11,518 bases of DNA from DATJUF01 sp035524095 (GCA_035524095.1 DATKPK010000017.1:1-11518); one strand, 5' to 3'; positions 1 through 7,428 are shown, numbered from the stretch's first letter. Made by a program: numbers and translations. Notes: generated from the sequence alone by a model not told the origin.

Positions 1-576
1 ATAGTCGCGAGCACCCTCGGGCGTGGCGCGGAACAGAATTGGCGTCTCGACCTCGACGAAGCCGTTAGCATCGAGAAATGCACGCGTCCCGCGCAGCGCC
101 TGATGGCGCTGTCGCAGATTCCGTTGCATCTCCCCACGGCGCAAATCAAGGTAGCGATACTTGAGCCGCAATTCCTCGGCGACGGGCGTATTGCCTGCCA
201 GCGGAAACGGCATCGGATTCGACGGATTCAGAATCGCCGCCGCACTGACCATTACCTCGATTTCGCCGGTCGGCAATTCAGGGTTGATCGTCGCGTCGGA
301 ACGGCACGCGACCTTGCCCTTGGCCGCGAGATAGTATTCCGCCCGTGCCGACTCCGCTATCTTATGCGAGAGCGGGTCGCGCTCAGGATTGAAGACCAGC
401 TGCACAAGCCCCTCGCGGTCGCGCAGGTCGATGAAGACCAGCCCACCGTGGTCGCGGCGCGACGCTACCCATCCCCATAACGCGACTTCGCGGCCGGCAT
501 CGGTGGCGCGCAAGGTTCCGCAGTAATCACTCCGAGGCCACGGCGGCACCGGCGAGTATTCCATTTCATTCGGCAT
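1..576 (-). CDS. aspS: Aspartyl-tRNA synthetase, N-terminal part (runs off left edge)
   Basis: Charges tRNA-Asp with aspartate in the cytoplasm. This is a class II synthetase of usually about 590 residues, so only the first 192 codons are inside the window. They are open with no stop from the ATG at 576 to base 1. The N-terminal OB-fold anticodon-binding domain is clear: RSDYCGTLR at residues 15-23, VALWGWVASRRDHGG at 31-45 and FIDLRDREGLVQLVF at 48-62. It is followed by KYRYLDLRR at 139-147 and the start of the catalytic core, FLDANGFVEVETPIL (motif 1) and TPEGARDY at 185-192. The gene lies 55 bp behind hisS on the same strand, so co-transcription is likely. The Shine-Dalgarno signal is weak (AGGGG lies rather far upstream). 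An in-frame ATG four codons later is the alternative start. Whether the enzyme is Asp-specific or also charges tRNA-Asn cannot be told from this part. Confidence 0.95.
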   Translation of the reverse strand, partial: MPNEMEYSPVPPWPRSDYCGTLRATDAGREVALWGWVASRRDHGGLVFIDLRDREGLVQLVFNPERDPLSHKIAESARAEYYLAAKGKVACRSDATINPELPTGEIEVMVSAAAILNPSNPMPFPLAGNTPVAEELRLKYRYLDLRRGEMQRNLRQRHQALRGTRAFLDANGFVEVETPILFRATPEGARDY

Positions 577-631
577 AATCAGGTGAACTCAAGCCCCTGA
601 GGATAGCTGCCGTCATCGGTGCGGGAAACAC

Positions 632-1882
632 TTACGCTGGTTTGGCGACAGCGCTGACGACTTCGGCGAGCGGTATTTCTTGCTGCGTGCTCGACTTCAA
701 ATCCCGCAACTGCGCAACGCCCTTCGCCAGTTCGTTGGCGCCGAGGATCAGGGCATAGTGTGCGCCGATTTTGTCGGCCCGCCGCAGCAACGCTTTCAGG
801 CCGCGCTCCGGCGACAGCAACTCGACGCGAATCTTTGCATGGCGAAGGTCCAAGGCCAGTTCCATTGCCGCGCGCAATGCCGCTTCACCCATCGCGATCA
901 ATGCAACATCAGGTGTCTCTTTGACCCGGAAGCGCTCGGCTTCGAGCGCCAGCGCGATCCGCTCGACACCAATGGCGAAGCCGGTCCCTGCGACCGCCGA
1001 ACCGCCTAGAGTCTCGACCAACCCATCGTAGCGGCCACCGGCTACCACGGCACTTTGCGAGCCGACGGCGCCCGAAATCGCCTCGAAGGTTGTCCGATTA
1101 TAGTAGTCGAGTCCACGCACCAGCTTCGGATTCACGACGTAAGGCACGCCCGCGCCCGCCAATAGCTCCTGCACGATACCGAAATGTTGCCGGCATTCCT
1201 CGCATAGAAAATCGGTGCTGCGCGGCGCCGATTCGACCTTCTTTACGTCAATCTTGCAGTCGAGCAGACGCAGCGGATTCCGTTCCAGCCGATGATGGCA
1301 ATCCTCGCACAGCTCATGCACGTGCGCCCTGCCCCATTCCAGCAGCGCGGCGCGAAAGGCCGGGCGGCATTTGTCGTCACCCAGCGAATTGATTTGAAAC
1401 TCAACTTCGAGACCCAATTCGCGGCGCAAATCATCGACCATGATCATCAGTTCGGCGTCGCATGCCGCGTCGGGACGTCCAAAAATCTCCACGCCAAACT
1501 GATGAAACTGCCGGAAGCGCCCCTTTTGCGGACGCTCACGCCGAAACATCGGGCCGGAATAATAGAAACGTTGCTCCGGATCGCTGCGGTCGAGGCCCGC
1601 TTCAATATAGGCGCGGACGACGCCCGGCGTGCCCTCGGGACGCAGCGCGAGCATCGTATGTGCCTCGTCATGGTCAGCGAAAGCATACATCTGCTTTTCG
1701 ACCACATCAGAGGTCTCGCCGCTCGACCGCTGGTAGAGCTCGACCCGCTCCAACAAGGGAATGCGAATCTCATGGATCGAATATCGTTCCGCCACAGCCC
1801 GCGCGGTATCTTCGACGATACTCACTGCCCGCGCGTCAGCGCCGATAATGTCCTGAAAACCCCTTAGCCTCGTTATGCCCAC
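632..1882 (-). CDS. hisS: Histidyl-tRNA synthetase
   Basis: Class IIa synthetase that activates histidine with ATP and loads tRNA-His. It has 416 residues, normal for bacterial HisRS. The N-terminus TRLRGFQD is the family's usual opening. LALRPEGTPGVVRAY at 78-92 lies in the ATP/His pocket. Motif 2 is at about 107-131 (YYSGPMFRRERPQKGRFRQF and following). The HisA signature LVRGLDYYNRT is at 254-264, with the catalytic Arg at 256. AVVAGGRYDGL follows at 278-288, and motif 3 GFAIGVERIALAL is at 301-313. The C-terminal anticodon-binding domain covers roughly 322-416. The inserted domain has cysteine pairs (C192/C195 and C227/C230, plus C209), seen in many bacterial homologues and perhaps a metal site. 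The start is a GTG at 1882; no in-frame ATG lies just upstream, and the ribosome site is weak. It precedes aspS by 55 bp. Confidence 0.97.
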   Translation of the reverse strand: MGITRLRGFQDIIGADARAVSIVEDTARAVAERYSIHEIRIPLLERVELYQRSSGETSDVVEKQMYAFADHDEAHTMLALRPEGTPGVVRAYIEAGLDRSDPEQRFYYSGPMFRRERPQKGRFRQFHQFGVEIFGRPDAACDAELMIMVDDLRRELGLEVEFQINSLGDDKCRPAFRAALLEWGRAHVHELCEDCHHRLERNPLRLLDCKIDVKKVESAPRSTDFLCEECRQHFGIVQELLAGAGVPYVVNPKLVRGLDYYNRTTFEAISGAVGSQSAVVAGGRYDGLVETLGGSAVAGTGFAIGVERIALALEAERFRVKETPDVALIAMGEAALRAAMELALDLRHAKIRVELLSPERGLKALLRRADKIGAHYALILGANELAKGVAQLRDLKSSTQQEIPLAEVVSAVAKPA

Positions 1883-1995
1883 TGAATCACTACCCGACCC
1901 ACTGCGTCCCGCTCAATCTTGCGGCTGACGACGCGCCGTCTGATCGACCCTGCTCTCACGCCGCCGCAGCCATCAATTTATGCTGCCGCCGAGCC

Positions 1996-2028
1996 AAGCA
2001 AAAAGGGGCCGCCCGTGAGCGGCCCCTT
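1996..2028 (-). terminator. Intrinsic terminator of the thiolase gene
   Basis: A perfect 10-bp GC-rich stem (AAGGGGCCGC at 2003-2012 pairing with GCGGCCCCTT at 2019-2028) encloses a 6-nt loop. Read on the minus strand, the stem runs into TTTTTGCTT, the classic Rho-independent form. It sits about 25 bp past the thiolase stop and about 115 bp before hisS. It should therefore separate the acyl-CoA unit from hisS-aspS. The rest of the 1883-2053 gap shows no gene; hisS must have its own promoter there, but I could not pick one out. Confidence 0.85.
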
Positions 2029-2053
2029 GATTCACTCAGCTTTGCCGCCGCAC

Positions 2054-3217
2054 TTAGACGGTCAGGATATGGATCGTGCAGGCCGATCCCAAGCCGATGA
2101 CGTGCGCTAATCCCACCTTCGCGTTCGGGACCAGGCGCTCCTTCGCGCGCTCGTCCTCAGTCAGATGCCACACAACTTCGCAGATATTCGCGACGCCAGT
2201 CGCACCCAGCGGATGACCCTTCGAGAGCAGGCCGCCGGAAACATTGACCGGCGACTTGCCACCGAGCGAGGGATGCTTCCCGCCGCCCTCATCGATGAAC
2301 TTGCCGGCCTCGCCGTCGCCGCACAGTCCGAGGTTCTCGTAATGGACCAGCTCAGCCGTGGCGAAGCAGTCGTGCAGCTCAGTCAAAGACACGTCCTTGG
2401 CGCCGATCCCGGCTGTCTCGTAAGCCTTCTTCGCTGCCGCACGGGTCAGAGTACTTACATCGGGCAGCGTCAGGTCGCGATCGGTATAGGGATCCGACGT
2501 AAGCACCGAAGCCGCAATCTTGGGACGCTTACGGCCACTCGCGAGCTGTTTCAATTTGTCCTCGGAGACCAGAATTGCCGCCGCCGCGCCGTCACCCGTT
2601 GGGCAGCACATATAAAGGGTGTTCGGGAATGCGACCATGCGCGCATTGACCACGTCTTCGAGCGTCACTTCATTGCGATACTGCGAAAACGGGTTCTTGG
2701 TCGCATGCTGATGGGACTTCACCGAAATCTTGGCGAAATGCTCTATCGTAGTGCCGTACTTGCGCATATGCTCGACGCCCGCCTGGCCGAACACCGCCGG
2801 CATCAGGCCTGAGCCGAGCCGCCCTTCGGTCGCATAAGCTGGGTCGGTCCCGCCACCGCCACCGCCTAGCAGCCCCTGCTTGCCCATCTGCTCAACGCCG
2901 ACCGCCATAGTCACGTCGTACATCCCCGACGCGACTGCCATATAGGCCTCGCGGAAAGCGGTCGAGCCGGTGGCGCAGGCATTCGAGACGTTGATTACCG
3001 GGATTCCGGTCTGGCCGATTTGCTGAAGGATACGTTGGCCCACCATCGCGTTGGCCTGAAACAAGTTGCCTGACGCGAACATTTCGACATCCTTGATGCC
3101 GACGCCCGCGTCCTTCAGAGCGATTAGAGCGGCTTCGGCGCCAAGTTCCGGTACCGATTTGTCTGGGTAGCGGCCGAACTTGATCATGCCCGTTCCGAGA
3201 ACATAAACGTTGCGCAT
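2054..3217 (-). CDS. SCP2-type thiolase (acetyl-CoA acetyltransferase-like)
   Basis: Thiolase-fold enzyme that makes or breaks a C-C bond next to a CoA thioester. The exact substrate is unknown. It has 387 residues from the ATG at 3217, chosen because AGGAGGA stands just upstream; a longer reading from 3250 has no such site. The nucleophilic Cys81 sits in VSNACATGS (77-85). HDCF at 282-285 is the SCP2-thiolase form of the NEAF loop of ordinary thiolases. GGLLSKGHPLGATG (328-341) supplies the conserved His335. The glycine-rich stretch LLGGGGGG (116-123) is a flexible loop. The C-terminal GLGSACTIHIL lacks the usual CxG, as in this subfamily, where the HDCF cysteine is thought to stand in. The DUF35 gene lies 91 bp upstream on the same strand. 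Such thiolase/DUF35 pairs act as two-subunit enzymes in steroid side-chain and aromatic-acid breakdown, so the pair is probably one complex. The role in beta-oxidation or sterol-like catabolism is inferred. Confidence 0.93.
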   Translation of the reverse strand: MRNVYVLGTGMIKFGRYPDKSVPELGAEAALIALKDAGVGIKDVEMFASGNLFQANAMVGQRILQQIGQTGIPVINVSNACATGSTAFREAYMAVASGMYDVTMAVGVEQMGKQGLLGGGGGGTDPAYATEGRLGSGLMPAVFGQAGVEHMRKYGTTIEHFAKISVKSHQHATKNPFSQYRNEVTLEDVVNARMVAFPNTLYMCCPTGDGAAAAILVSEDKLKQLASGRKRPKIAASVLTSDPYTDRDLTLPDVSTLTRAAAKKAYETAGIGAKDVSLTELHDCFATAELVHYENLGLCGDGEAGKFIDEGGGKHPSLGGKSPVNVSGGLLSKGHPLGATGVANICEVVWHLTEDERAKERLVPNAKVGLAHVIGLGSACTIHILTV

Positions 3218-3222
3218 TTTAA

Positions 3223-3229
3223 TCCTCCT
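3223..3229 (-). promoter_or_regulatory. Ribosome binding site of the thiolase gene
   Basis: AGGAGGA on the minus strand, followed by a 5-nt spacer and the ATG at 3217. This near-perfect Shine-Dalgarno site decides the start and rules out the start 11 codons upstream. Confidence 0.85.
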
Positions 3230-3308
3230 GAGGGACGCGTCGCGGTCCAATTACGCGGTGCAACCCCGGTCTGTCCGAATCTAATAACAAATTCCGCTCA
3301 AATCCTAT

Positions 3309-3761
3309 TCAGTTGGCGCTGGGACGGAACTGGAACGCGACCACGTCGTGCCCTTGCCGATCCTTCGCGACCACGTTGCCTACCAATTCTACCGGCATCC
3401 CGAACGCCTTCTTCGGATTCTTCTGCAGCTCTTCTGGATCGACATCCACCAGAGTCGACTTGACACTCACGCCCTCGGGCAGGTCAACAATCGCAGTGAT
3501 ATAGGGCGTTTTGATCCCGGGGAACGACTGGTGAATCACCGAGAAGACCCATACGTTGCCCTTGGTCGATAGCGGAATCTGCTCAAAGCGGCCCGTCGCG
3601 CCACATTTCGAGCAGGCGACGCGTTTCAAATCGAGAAACACGGCGCTGCAGTTGCCGCATTTGATTCCTACCAGGTGGGGCTTCGGTTCGAGTTTGAAAA
3701 TTGGCAGGATCGGGCGCGGACCTGCGTCGCTTGCTGCTTCTTGCTTCGGCTGTTCAGCCAT
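3309..3761 (-). CDS. DUF35 Zn-ribbon / OB-fold acyl-CoA-binding protein
   Basis: A 150-residue protein of the DUF35 family: a rubredoxin-like Zn ribbon followed by an OB fold. The ribbon is C35-x2-C38 and C50-x2-C53 (IKCGNCSAVFLDLKRVACSKCG covers about 33-54). The OB fold runs from about 60 to 148 (GNVWVFSVIHQSF, ITAIVDLPEGV, GMPVELVGNVV). The first 20 residues are polar and rich in Ala, Gln and Pro, probably flexible. The start at 3761 is set by GGAGGA five bases upstream; reading from 3821 adds 20 unconvincing residues. In characterised systems (for example the Ltp2/ChsH2 aldolase and benzoylsuccinyl-CoA thiolase) DUF35 proteins bind the CoA substrate and are needed for the thiolase-fold partner to work. 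Here the partner is almost certainly the thiolase 91 bp downstream. The specific substrate is not evident. Confidence 0.9.
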   Translation of the reverse strand: MAEQPKQEAASDAGPRPILPIFKLEPKPHLVGIKCGNCSAVFLDLKRVACSKCGATGRFEQIPLSTKGNVWVFSVIHQSFPGIKTPYITAIVDLPEGVSVKSTLVDVDPEELQKNPKKAFGMPVELVGNVVAKDRQGHDVVAFQFRPSAN

Positions 3762-3766
3762 GGATG

Positions 3767-3772
3767 TCCTCC
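3767..3772 (-). promoter_or_regulatory. Ribosome binding site of the DUF35 gene
   Basis: GGAGGA on the minus strand, five bases before the ATG at 3761. It fixes the start of the DUF35 protein and excludes the in-frame start 60 bases upstream. Confidence 0.8.
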
Positions 3773-3875
3773 GGTACGCCTGACAGGCTCGTCTGACAAA
3801 AGGCGTAGCCCATCGCGGCACGCCTCCGCAAACCGTGAGTTTCCCATAGCGTCTGCCGTACCGTCAACTTCGGCG

Positions 3876-3914
3876 GGCCACTAGGTGCTGGCTTAGAGCC
3901 AGTACCGGCCACTA
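3876..3914 (-). repeat. Hairpin flanked by an 8-bp direct repeat in the vapC-DUF35 gap
   Basis: GGCCACTA occurs at 3876-3883 and again at 3907-3914. Between the copies is a hairpin, CTGGCT (3888-3893) with AGCCAG (3897-3902). It extends through one G-T wobble and three more pairs (GGT 3884-3886 with ACC 3904-3906), about 10 bp in all with a 3-nt loop. It lies in the 195-bp gap between the end of vapC (3957) and the start of the DUF35 gene (3761). It has no T-tract, so it could be a Rho-type end for vapBC, a regulatory site for the DUF35-thiolase unit, or chance. The gap holds no convincing gene; it must hold the DUF35 promoter unless the operon reads through from vapC. Confidence 0.4.
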
Positions 3915-3956
3915 AGGTCCGACTGATGCGCCGTTGAGCCCACCTATTGGCGAGCA

Positions 3957-4367
3957 CTAGATGGCTTCAAGCGCGTTTCGCAGGCGCTCGTCGACAGTGA
4001 CGAGTTCAAGATCCTCGATCTTCTCTCTTGCCAGCACAAAAGTTGCGAGATGGAGCGCATCCAATGTTCGCAGTCCTTTGAAGGGCGCAACTTCGCGGGC
4101 CATACCGCATACTGAGGCAGTGAGCTCCCAGAGTTCGCATCGCCTCCACACTGCGGCGATTTCACGCTGCGCATCAGCCAACTTCCGCTCGCTCACCTGT
4201 TCAACTTGTCTCAAACGGAGCAGCGCGCGAGCTGATTCGACCAGAGACAGCCGCGAAGTGATCAACGCCGGAGCTTTTGCGATCAAGTCTTCGACTTCCG
4301 GGCTGGTTCCGCTCTCCAGAACGGCGCGCAAAACCGCTGATGTATCCAGGTAAAGGCAACTAGACAT
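3957..4367 (-). CDS. vapC: PIN-domain ribonuclease toxin, VapC type
   Basis: Predicted Mg-dependent RNase toxin of a type II toxin-antitoxin pair. With the ATG at 4367 it has 136 residues, normal for VapC. The PIN acidic residues are all present: Asp8 in LYLDTSA, Glu44 in LSLVESAR, Asp103 in RTLDALHLAT and Asp126 in VTVDERL, so the active site looks intact. A GTG at 4379 would add four residues and overlap the antitoxin stop by 4 bp (GTGA), a coupling common in such pairs. I chose the ATG because PIN toxins usually begin a few residues before the LDTSA strand. Neither start has a strong ribosome site, which fits translational coupling to vapB. Known VapC toxins cut tRNA or rRNA and are held inactive by VapB; the target here is unknown. 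Confidence 0.88.
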   Translation of the reverse strand: MSSCLYLDTSAVLRAVLESGTSPEVEDLIAKAPALITSRLSLVESARALLRLRQVEQVSERKLADAQREIAAVWRRCELWELTASVCGMAREVAPFKGLRTLDALHLATFVLAREKIEDLELVTVDERLRNALEAI

Positions 4368-4375
4368 GACCAACG

Positions 4376-4675
4376 TCACCGGTCAGCGCGAATCTCATCA
4401 ATGAGTGCTTGCGCTGACCCGGGACTAAGGCCAAGTCCGGCCGTCTTCCACTTCCAACCTCGTTTGCGCTGACTGGCCCGGGTGATTTCGCCGGTTCCGG
4501 CAAGCGAATCCAAGAGTTCTTCAAGTGAATCTACGGAGTCTTGCTGCCTGCGTGCAGGCCGCAACTCGGCTACGACTTCATCACGGTCGGTGACCAAGAC
4601 GATTTCACCGGCCCTCACCAAACGCAGGTATTCAGAGAGCTTCGACTTCAGCTGTTTGACGCCCACCGACTTCAT
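4376..4675 (-). CDS. vapB: Antitoxin of the VapBC-type pair (Phd/YefM-like)
   Basis: A 99-residue antitoxin. The N-terminal half (VGVKQLKSKLSEYLRLVRAG, about 4-23, then IVLVTDRDEVVAELRP, 25-40) matches the Phd/YefM 'prevent-host-death' fold that binds DNA and dimerises. The C-terminal half (about 45-99), acidic then basic with GWKWK at 73-77, is the part expected to wrap the toxin. It lies immediately upstream of vapC on the same strand, with 8 bp between its stop and the toxin ATG, or a 4-bp overlap if the GTG is used. The start at 4675 has only AGG nearby as a ribosome site. A CCACCGGTGG palindrome 16-25 bp before the start is a good candidate for autoregulation. Antitoxins of Phd/YefM type are often paired with PIN toxins; the vapB symbol is by position, not by an AbrB-type fold. 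Confidence 0.85.
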   Translation of the reverse strand: MKSVGVKQLKSKLSEYLRLVRAGEIVLVTDRDEVVAELRPARRQQDSVDSLEELLDSLAGTGEITRASQRKRGWKWKTAGLGLSPGSAQALIDEIRADR

Positions 4676-4690
4676 ACAAACCTATGGTAG

Positions 4691-4700
4691 CCACCGGTGG
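4691..4700. promoter_or_regulatory. 10-bp palindrome upstream of vapB, candidate operator
   Basis: CCACCGGTGG is a perfect palindrome in the 39-bp gap between the comEC stop (4715) and the vapB start (4675). Toxin-antitoxin operons usually repress themselves through such short palindromes near the antitoxin start. A related CACCGGT occurs at the vapB/vapC junction (4377-4383). That it is an operator is inference from place and symmetry. Any vapBC promoter would have to lie within the end of comEC. Confidence 0.4.
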
Positions 4701-4714
4701 TCACAAGATCAAAC

Positions 4715-7201
4715 TCATTCTTTGCCGAAAGCAAAAAGCCGCAAAGCACCTTTGCGATCTATATCGGCGAAGATGGCGCCGACCTGATCAGTGCGCAGGA
4801 GCGTTATGCCGTCATCGCGATAGCGCTCAAGCACCACCTCGGCGGGGAAATGAAACCGGTTGTGATAGCCCAGCGACATCACCGCCAATTCCGGCCTAAC
4901 CGCCTCGAGCAACTCTTCGCTCGACGACGTCTTGCTCCCGTGATGAGGCACCTTGAGAATCGTCGCGTTGACGTCCATGCGAGTCGCGATCAGTTCGCGC
5001 TCGGCCTTGGCCTCGAGATCGCCGGTGAAGAGTATTGCCTTGCCATGGTATTCGAGCCGCAACACCACCGATTCGTTGTTGTCCTTGCTTTCGGTTAGCT
5101 CCCGCGGTGGCCAAAGACAGCGCAAGCTAACGCCACCGATCGTTTCTGGCGGGGCGGCGGTATTGCACAGCTGTGATTGTGCTCCCGCTTCCGCCATCGC
5201 CATGACCATCTCCTGGTAGCTGTCTTCATCCTTTGACGTGCCTCCGGTCCAGAACTCGCGAGGCTTGAAATTCCGCGCGATAAAAGTGAGCCCGCCGAAA
5301 TGGTCGCGGTCCGGATGGGTCACGACGATGTAATCGACCCGCATGATTTTCTGCGACCAAAGATAGGGCGCCACCAGCCGCTCACCTGGGTCGAAGGTGC
5401 CACCGAACGCGCCGCCGCCATCGATCAGCATCACGCGATTGCCCGGGAAACGGACCACCGCCCCGTCGCCCTCGCCGACCGATAGGAAGGTGACGCGCAA
5501 ATCTGAACAGAGGTAACGATCGTAAGTCCAGTAACCAGCATCGATTGCAAGCGCGGCCAAAAGCGCGATACGTGCCGCGCGCCGCATCTTCGTGATCATT
5601 CGCTGGCGATCATCTGCTGGCTTTCCGAGCGATGGATCATCAGGGGCCGCGCCGGCCAGCGGACGCGTCAACCAAAGCAGGATCAGTCCGTAGACGATCA
5701 ACAACTCCGGCAGCGTCGGCGTGAAAATTCTGAACCATGCGCACGGCCAATGCTCGAACCATCCGGCGAGCCCATTGCCGATCGCGGCACATTCACCGGC
5801 TATCCACAGCGGGACGCGTGCCGCCGGCATAAAGACGAAGCTCAAGATCGAAGCGATCAGTCCCCAGATCACGCAGCCGAATCCCATAATTGGTACGACG
5901 ATCGCGTTGGCTATCAGCCCGACAATCGCGAACTGATTGAAGTAAAATGCAGTGAGCGGCGCCGTCCCAACCATCGCCCAGAATGAAATCGCAGCGTATT
6001 GGGCGCCCGATTCGCGTGCACGCTGTAGCAGCGTTGTTTCCGGTTCGGCACCGAATGTGTAACGCCAGCGCCACCATGCGCTGAACCGCCGCATCCCGAC
6101 CAGAATTGCGCCGACCGCGAAGAATGAAAGCTGGAAGCCGATGTCGAAGGTCGAGCCCGGCATCACCAGGCAGATCACCAATGCTGCGAGCACGAGGCTC
6201 GCCATGAGCTCGCGCGAACGGTCGATCATAATTGCGCCCATATAAGCGAGGACCATCACGAGCGCGCGGGTGGTCGAGACGTGATCGCCGGCGATTGTGC
6301 TGTAAGCTATCGCAGTCAACGCCGCGGTCGCGGCTGCGATCTTGCTGGCGTAACCCCGCACCATCAGCGCCGGTACGACGCGCCAGAGCAGCAAGCGCAT
6401 CGCCATGAAGACAGCGCCCGCAACAATTCCCAAGTGTAGCCCCGAAATTACTAGCAGATGGGCCATGCCGGTGAGTGCAAAACGCTGACGCAACGGCTCG
6501 TCGATGCCGCTGCGGTCGCCGATGATCAGAGCGCGCATTTCACTACGCTCCGGCTCCGCCAGATTCGAATCGATAAACGCGCCAATATCGTCGCGGACCC
6601 GCTGAATCTGCTGGGCGAGAAAGGCCGTGCGATGGCCGATGATTACGACGGGCGTGCTCTCATGTTTGCGCGGTTCGGCATAGACCTCTGCGACAATCCC
6701 CTGTCGCAACGTCCATCCGCGATAGTCGAACTCGCCGGGGTCGCCATCATTGCGCGGAAAGCGTAATGCCCCGGTCACGCGCACCTCGTCTCCAACAAGA
6801 AAATGGGGCCCGCTAACGACCGTCACGCGCGCCGTGCCGTGCACCGGTTCAAGCGGTGAGGCGCCTTCAGAGGAATTCGCGAGTTGAGCGAGACTGGCAC
6901 GATCCGCTTCAACATATAGATAGGTTCGCTGATTGGCAGCCCGCTCAGGTTCTCGGATCAGCCAGCCTTCGAGCGTGATGATCGCGGCGTCGTCGAAACG
7001 GTAGAGTGTCGAAGCGTCCTGCGGCGGAGCTAGTAAGGCGTGAACCGGAACTGTCGCATTTGCGGCAATTGCAGCTAAGGCGACAGCGGTAGCGATCAGT
7101 GGGCGCGCAGCGCCGAAGAGCAACGCCGCCGCAATAGCTAACGCAAATGCAACGCCAAGTGGAATGAAGCAGTGGTAATTCCCGAGCAGATCCCCTGCCA
7201 C
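4715..7201 (-). CDS. comEC: ComEC/Rec2 DNA-uptake channel protein
   Basis: Inner-membrane channel thought to pass single-stranded DNA into the cytoplasm during transformation. It has 828 residues from the GTG at 7201. Two N-terminal membrane segments (to about 50) lead into a DUF4131/OB-like periplasmic part (about 70-175). The polytopic Competence domain (about 210-510) carries the hallmark LLVISGLHLGIV (249-260). A C-terminal metallo-beta-lactamase domain (about 565-815) has THPDRDH (628-634), LFTGDLE with Asp728, VPHHGS (751-756) and a final FHFPAEV. The usual DVGQGD opening is here SVGEGDG (574-580). All domains are present, so the gene looks functional. The frame stays open upstream to 7369 and reads like a family N-terminus (APPLYTVTTAVVAGDLLG spans the junction), yet has no ATG, GTG or TTG. 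The true start is therefore probably upstream of 7201. It follows uvrC and precedes vapBC. Without pilus genes in view, natural competence is not proven. Confidence 0.92.
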   Translation of the reverse strand: MAGDLLGNYHCFIPLGVAFALAIAAALLFGAARPLIATAVALAAIAANATVPVHALLAPPQDASTLYRFDDAAIITLEGWLIREPERAANQRTYLYVEADRASLAQLANSSEGASPLEPVHGTARVTVVSGPHFLVGDEVRVTGALRFPRNDGDPGEFDYRGWTLRQGIVAEVYAEPRKHESTPVVIIGHRTAFLAQQIQRVRDDIGAFIDSNLAEPERSEMRALIIGDRSGIDEPLRQRFALTGMAHLLVISGLHLGIVAGAVFMAMRLLLWRVVPALMVRGYASKIAAATAALTAIAYSTIAGDHVSTTRALVMVLAYMGAIMIDRSRELMASLVLAALVICLVMPGSTFDIGFQLSFFAVGAILVGMRRFSAWWRWRYTFGAEPETTLLQRARESGAQYAAISFWAMVGTAPLTAFYFNQFAIVGLIANAIVVPIMGFGCVIWGLIASILSFVFMPAARVPLWIAGECAAIGNGLAGWFEHWPCAWFRIFTPTLPELLIVYGLILLWLTRPLAGAAPDDPSLGKPADDRQRMITKMRRAARIALLAALAIDAGYWTYDRYLCSDLRVTFLSVGEGDGAVVRFPGNRVMLIDGGGAFGGTFDPGERLVAPYLWSQKIMRVDYIVVTHPDRDHFGGLTFIARNFKPREFWTGGTSKDEDSYQEMVMAMAEAGAQSQLCNTAAPPETIGGVSLRCLWPPRELTESKDNNESVVLRLEYHGKAILFTGDLEAKAERELIATRMDVNATILKVPHHGSKTSSSEELLEAVRPELAVMSLGYHNRFHFPAEVVLERYRDDGITLLRTDQVGAIFADIDRKGALRLFAFGKE

Positions 7202-7382
7202 TACCGCCGTCGTGACGGTATAGAGTGGCGGTGCGGTCGCCGCCCAAGCGTAAACCCGCGACGCCGCTGCGTTGGTTCGCAGCGCGGTCCGGGCTTGCCA
7301 TAGCTCGGCAAAAGATGGCGTCGCAGCGGCGATGGTCGGTTCCCCCCTTCTTCGCGCGCACGATCCTACTTACGGCTAAAAT

Positions 7383-7411
7383 AGATTAGCCCCCAGCTAC
7401 CAAGACTCCAA
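7383..7411 (-). promoter_or_regulatory. Possible sigma-70 promoter for comEC
   Basis: On the minus strand TTGGAG (7406-7411) and TAATCT (7383-7388) are separated by 17 bp, a sigma-70-like layout. It lies in the uvrC-comEC gap and would give a transcript starting near 7375, just ahead of the extended comEC frame. Both boxes are imperfect, so this is tentative. Confidence 0.3.
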
Positions 7412-7428
7412 TCATGTCATAAATGTGG

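Noticed and set aside
103..1867. Several plus-strand open frames of 60-190 codons opposite aspS and hisS
   Set aside because: They mirror the minus-strand synthetase genes, are rich in Arg, Ala and Pro without recognisable motifs, and overlap strongly supported genes.
2165..2812. Plus-strand 215-codon open frame opposite the thiolase
   Set aside because: It is antisense to a thiolase with all catalytic motifs, and its own translation shows no domain-like pattern.
3780..3798. Direct repeat CTGACA (3780-3785 and 3793-3798) before the DUF35 start as an operator
   Set aside because: Six-base repeats 13 bp apart are common by chance and there is no other support.
6945..7361. Minus-strand 138-codon open frame overlapping the comEC start
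   Set aside because: Most of it is out of frame with the clear ComEC reading and looks like a frame shadow. Only its first codons could matter, if the G6 run is a frameshift site.
7374..7391. 6-bp stem GGCTAA/TTAGCC between uvrC and comEC as a uvrC terminator
   Set aside because: The stem is short and AT-rich, has no T-tract, and overlaps the candidate comEC promoter.
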